From Membranipora membranacea (lineage: Eukaryota; Bryozoa; Gymnolaemata; Cheilostomatida; Membraniporidae), in the NCBI GenBank assembly GCA_914767715.1, contig OU612067.1:23598162-23662161 (forward strand): DNA of 64,000 bases, written 5' to 3'. A model generated the notes under the pieces. That model searched no databases. It saw only the letters and a program-made list of their open reading frames with translations, and was not told the origin of the DNA. The translations under genes and the position numbers were made by a program. Below are positions 60,205 through 64,000 of the stretch, piece by piece (within the stretch, counting starts at the first letter, position 1; every line of letters begins with the position of its first letter).

Positions 60205-62007
60205 TTAACCAATCCTTCATTCTAGGATTCTAGAATATTCGTTTCCTTTAGTGTTTGGTTTCTACTTTCTTGTTTGGGAATAAGGGTGATGTAATATGCA
60301 GGGAGTGTTGAACATAACTCTTGAGCTTTGGGATTTACCAAATTTTGTCCTAATTCCCTGATAGATTGTGGCTCAAAATAAGTGCAATGCTCGCCGGAGA
60401 CCTCTATTTGTTTTAGGATAATTTGGCAATGGATGATATTAATTTTTTAGAACCGATAGATTTCACAGAATATCATCAAGAATCATATATATCCTGTTGG
60501 CAGATTGACAGTGAGATTTATAAAAGAATGTCATGTAACAAACAAACATAGTCTCAATTGAATATTTATAGCCCTTTTGCGACAAGGAACTTATGTGCCA
60601 ATTCAGTTTCAGTTTGTTTCATTATTAAAAGCTAGGAGTTTCAATGATTGACGCATTATTTTTTTTGAGCCTCGATATAAAATTGGTTGCCCTAAAATAT
60701 TGAACAAACAGTTTTGTGAAGATTACAGGCGCATGGTGCAATGGCATGAACCACGCTCCTCGGCTGAAAAACAAGCCAGTCATTGAAGCTCCAACTAAAT
60801 GGAGCCTGCTGTAATATTCTATATTTGGGACTAACTGCCTAACTATGAAATGCCCGTGGGTAGACGTTTCTGAGAGAATTATCGCAAAGCGCCCTGGAGT
60901 TTTTGCAAGAAAATTTCCAACGCTCAATGACAACAATTGTCTTCCTGAGTGGATTACCTGATAGCTGACCAGTAGGTTCAGTTGTTATATCCCAATCACT
61001 GGTGGTTACTGTCTCTTCTACACTGCCTTTCTTATCCAGCTAGCTTTAGCGTGTTGTGAGGTTTCCTTAGCTCAAAGTGATCTATGTACACTCTCCCAAC
61101 ATTGACTCCAGTTGCTTCTCTCTTCACTGTCGCGGTTATGAGAAATCAACATTACTGAGTTACATTTATGACCTATGACCTTTAAAATTGTGAAGCAGGA
61201 TGACTGGGCTTTCAAAATATATTGAGGGGTGTAACTGGACTGTATACCGTATACCGTGAGCCGTCTCAATCCTGCGATATCCATTTCTATAAGCATCAGT
61301 ATTACTATCAAAACATTAAACTATACATCAACTTGTTTTTGACAGGGATAAGGCCTTAGCTAGTTAAAAAAAATCATATTATTAGGGATGAATGCTTGAT
61401 ACGGCCCTAGCTAACAACGTTAACTAAACAGATACAATCACTTGGGAGTGTGCCAACAACATGAACAGCGAGGAATGATTTGTCAGCTAAGGAATGCTAT
61501 TCATTTATCATTACCAGGAAATTTGAATTGTGACACAGAAATAAGTGTTCTCGCAATAGCATAATTTTTCCTGTACCCATCAGATCTGAATGACGAAAAC
61601 AAACACATCTTAATGTAAATAGATAGCTTCTCGTGAACCATCTTTACATCAAATCGAATCAAGAAATTAGCTCCAACTTGTACACGGTCACGTTGCACGG
61701 CGGAAGGAGAGCAAAAGGGTTGCAGGCAAACTGGATCGAGCTTGATCTATATTATAATACACAATACGGAATAAATACACAAATAATAAGGGCATAGGCC
61801 TGTGCAAATTGTCTTTAGCAAGAGACCTGTTCCATGCTTAGACAGAGGCTATAATTGGGTTCATAAGCTTTTCGCACCTATCATATTGCATGAAAGAAAA
61901 TGGTGCATTGCAGGCTGTTCTTGCAGACTTTGATTCAGGACTATTAACTTGAAGTGATCGCTGGGATGAAGCAATGGGTCCATATTTTATTTCCATTAAC
62001 CTCTATT
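60205..62007. other. Region before the inverted caspase exons
   Basis: No p20 exon or other caspase sequence is seen on the + strand here. Several short open frames have no support. Confidence 0.5.
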
Positions 62008-62022
62008 TGCATATGATTGTAG

Positions 62023-62132
62023 CCTACATGTCTATGAGAAATGAAGTAACCGGTTCACTGCTGATACGATGCCTTGTCACTACACTACTTAAACATGCCT
62101 GTCACAGAGATCTCTTCAGTCTCTTTGAAATC
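62023..62132 (+). CDS. Second caspase p10 exon, first part (paralogue or duplicate)
   Basis: Acceptor GATTGTAG, donor ATC|GTGAGT, 110 bases as in 15221-15330. Encodes the same residues SYMSMRNEVTGSLLIRCLVT (first codon completed by inference) and the rest of the exon. Only four bases differ from the other copy, all at third codon positions. No p20 exon is found upstream, so the gene it belongs to is incomplete or uses distant exons. Confidence 0.75.
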
Positions 62133-62583
62133 GTGAGTGAGACTTTATCATCAACTGTTATTTTCTGGAATTGAAGAAATATACGAAAGTGAAGTACATT
62201 ACACGGCGCCAAAATATTATGAATATAGTTTCGTTGCGCAATGATTTTACTGGCGTTGCAAGGTTATTTTATTTCTAAAATATAACTCATAATAATATAC
62301 TTGCGATCATAATTGACTCCTAATGGTTGTTAACGACCGACCGAGTGATGGTATATTTCCCCAACAATTTATGAACCACATAATCTGGGGGGGGGGGGGG
62401 GGAATTAGTTAAGATGAATCCCATATCTTATTTGACCATGACCACCTAGAATTTTTCTCAAACTTGTTTGTTTGGACCGCTAACAAAGTAACAAGGGAGG
62501 GACTTGTCTTAGTCATGAAGATCCAACAAATGTGAAATCTCATATTCACAAATATACTATTGAGACACTACTGTGTGTTGCAG

Positions 62584-62727
62584 GTACAGGACAGAGTAAG
62601 CAGAGAGAGTAAATCATTAGCAGAGAAATATCCTAATAGCTGTTCAGGGCAGACAGCTGTACCATTTGAAACATTGACTAAGGGAAGAAAGCTGTATCTG
62701 TTTCCTGGGTACAACCCACGTCGCTAA
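62584..62727 (+). CDS. Second caspase p10 exon, end with TAA
   Basis: The acceptor GTTGCAG precedes VQDRVSRESKSLAEKYPNSC, AVPFETLTKGRKLYLFPGYN and PRR-stop. 144 bases as in the minus-strand copy. Nine base changes separate the two: six silent and three amino-acid changes (D/N, K/E, F/Y). Confidence 0.78.
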   Translation, partial: VQDRVSRESKSLAEKYPNSCSGQTAVPFETLTKGRKLYLFPGYNPRR

Positions 62728-63084
62728 ACACATATACCCTGCTACTGAACACTAATATAGATAGGACTTATAGGTATACGATCAATTGAGATGTTACCAC
62801 ACTTTATGTTGTGTCCCTTATTCACTGGGACTTTTTATCATTATCAAAGGCATATATCTAACCATCCATATTGAAGTAAGCCCACCATGCGGTTCTGTTC
62901 AAATATGCCTAACACTTTTAGTTAGAGTATTCTTCTCAAAAACTGACACAGTTTGGTTTTGTGTGAGCCTGAGAATACCGAAAGAAATTATCACACCTGT
63001 TTGCATAATACACTATCCTCATCACCCATATTTGATTTAAACTATAATTATGTACCAGTGTTTATAATTATTCAAAATAGTGTA

Positions 63085-63090
63085 AATAAA
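63085..63090 (+). terminator. Polyadenylation signal of second caspase 3' end
   Basis: AATAAA about 360 bases after the TAA, at the same relative place as in the minus-strand gene. Confidence 0.55.
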
Positions 63091-63349
63091 CTTTTCTTGT
63101 GAAAGAATTGTCAAACACATAGATGTGGAAGTGAAAAACTTGGCGCTTACTCAACTTCACCATTATGAAATGTGCAGCTGAGTCATCTAGAGTTACACCC
63201 TGCTAGTGGTTAGACTGTAATATTCATGTATAGATAAGCTCCATACACTGCTAAAGTCTGCCTTATCCTAACTCATAGTGGTGCCTGCTACAGATCTCAT
63301 ACAGCCTGGAGCTGCATAGTTACGAGTTACATCCTTAGTCTTATAAAGA

Positions 63350-63540
63350 TCAGCTCTGATCACTGCTCGGGTCTGTTAGTGAGGCTGATGGAGCTATAGA
63401 GTTTATCTGTGTCTGAAGATGCTGCTTTTCTAATAAAAGTCTCTCTTTAGTAATCTTATTCTGTTCCAGTTTGTTAGTCAGTGACCTCATCAATGGTGTC
63501 ACTAAAGTATCTAGTATATGGCAGACGCTGGCTGAGTAAA
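63350..63540 (-). CDS. Last exon of an unidentified gene (coiled-coil C-terminus)
   Basis: The acceptor TTCTATTTCAG precedes a 63-codon open frame to TGA. It encodes YSASVCHILDTLVTPLMRSL, TNKLEQNKITKERLLLEKQH and LQTQINSIAPSASLTDPSSD, a helical heptad-rich segment and a polar tail. The rest of the gene lies beyond the right window edge. It converges with the + strand caspase copy. No family is recognised. Confidence 0.55.
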
Positions 63541-64000
63541 CTGAAATAGAATAATCACAGATACCTGTTACTCTTAATTCTTATGGTCTTGCTTGACAGG
63601 CCCACAAAATGCTTGGAATTGTGATATGCGAGGCTACACACACCCACTTTCCATACCTTGTGCAAACATTGCTAAGTGACTGAGCAATGAGTAAGGACCA
63701 ATGACCGATCAAATGTGCTGCATTGAACCAACTGGCCAATGACAGAAGCGTAGGTTAAAATGCTAATTCACAACACCAATATGATGGTCTCTGAAAATAC
63801 GCATCGTTAGCGCACCCAACGGCGTTGCTCGGCATTGAACTGAGGAAGACAATTCCACGCATTTAGTTGGCCTGTGGCCTAGGAGCAGCTTCTAGTGTAT
63901 GATAGTCTATCTACTGAATAATCACAAGGTTATAACACCTCAGCAACAACGAGTTTTAGATGAAAATGGAAAAATAATGTGACATCGACTTTTTGGGGTA

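Larger units (their letters stand above)
62008..63125. repeat. Inverted duplication, right arm
   Basis: Matches 14192-15345 in the opposite orientation, covering both terminal caspase exons and the 3' UTR down to just past the AATAAA at 63085-63090. The intron between is unrelated and contains a run of sixteen G (62387-62402). Confidence 0.85.

Noticed and set aside
60625-60936. A 103-codon open frame on the minus strand
   Set aside because: No family motif and no clear splice signals; likely chance.
1-64000. CRISPR arrays, operons, bacterial promoters
   Set aside because: The DNA is clearly eukaryotic; no regularly spaced short repeats of CRISPR type are present.

Overview
The window is invertebrate-type animal DNA: AT-rich, with small spliced exons, canonical GT-AG introns, tRNA-derived SINEs, a non-LTR retrotransposon, a hAT transposon, a probable solo LTR and several MITEs. 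Nothing fixes the phylum. All exon boundaries below are hand calls from splice motifs, reading phase and family homology, because no transcript data were available.

Layout. (1) 1-10965, + strand: the 3' part of a gene for a protein made of tandem CUB domains (cubilin-like). Twenty-one exons give one partial and nine complete CUB domains and then a stop codon. The phases of all exons agree. Its introns carry a SINE and several fold-back elements. (2) 10966-14190: intergenic, with SINE fragments and short repeats. (3) 14588-55486, - strand: one very long gene, the main discovery of the window. Read 5' to 3' it encodes an acidic leader, an array of leucine-rich-repeat (LRR) exons, a Roc GTPase and COR module in one 1.9 kb exon, a short linker, and a complete caspase domain (p20 with His and Cys motifs, linker, p10). 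All intron phases agree across 17 exons, and the exon lengths sum to a multiple of three (about 1480-1492 residues). I infer an LRR-Roc-COR-caspase protein: a sensor repeat, a GTPase switch and a protease effector on one chain, which resembles the logic of NLR/STAND immune receptors. (4) 24.7-53.9 kb, inside this gene: the LRR exons sit in a repeatedly duplicated array. At least six look intact and have identical 2-2 phases, at least six more are truncated, and a LINE, a hAT element and an LTR have inserted among them. (5) 55.7-61.9 kb: mostly non-coding, with a TTAA-flanked MITE and duplicated blocks. (6) 62008-63125, + strand: an inverted copy of the last two caspase exons and their 3' UTR. 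The coding sequence is conserved with mostly silent changes, but the intron is unrelated. (7) 63350-63540, - strand: the last exon of a further gene with a coiled-coil C-terminus.

How the parts relate. The CUB gene is probably an extracellular or endocytic-receptor-type protein and is independent of the Roco-caspase. The Roco-caspase locus looks like a rapidly remodelled receptor gene: its LRR cassettes are interchangeable without frameshift, duplicates and relics lie side by side, and a second copy of the protease 3' end lies head-on at the other end of the locus.
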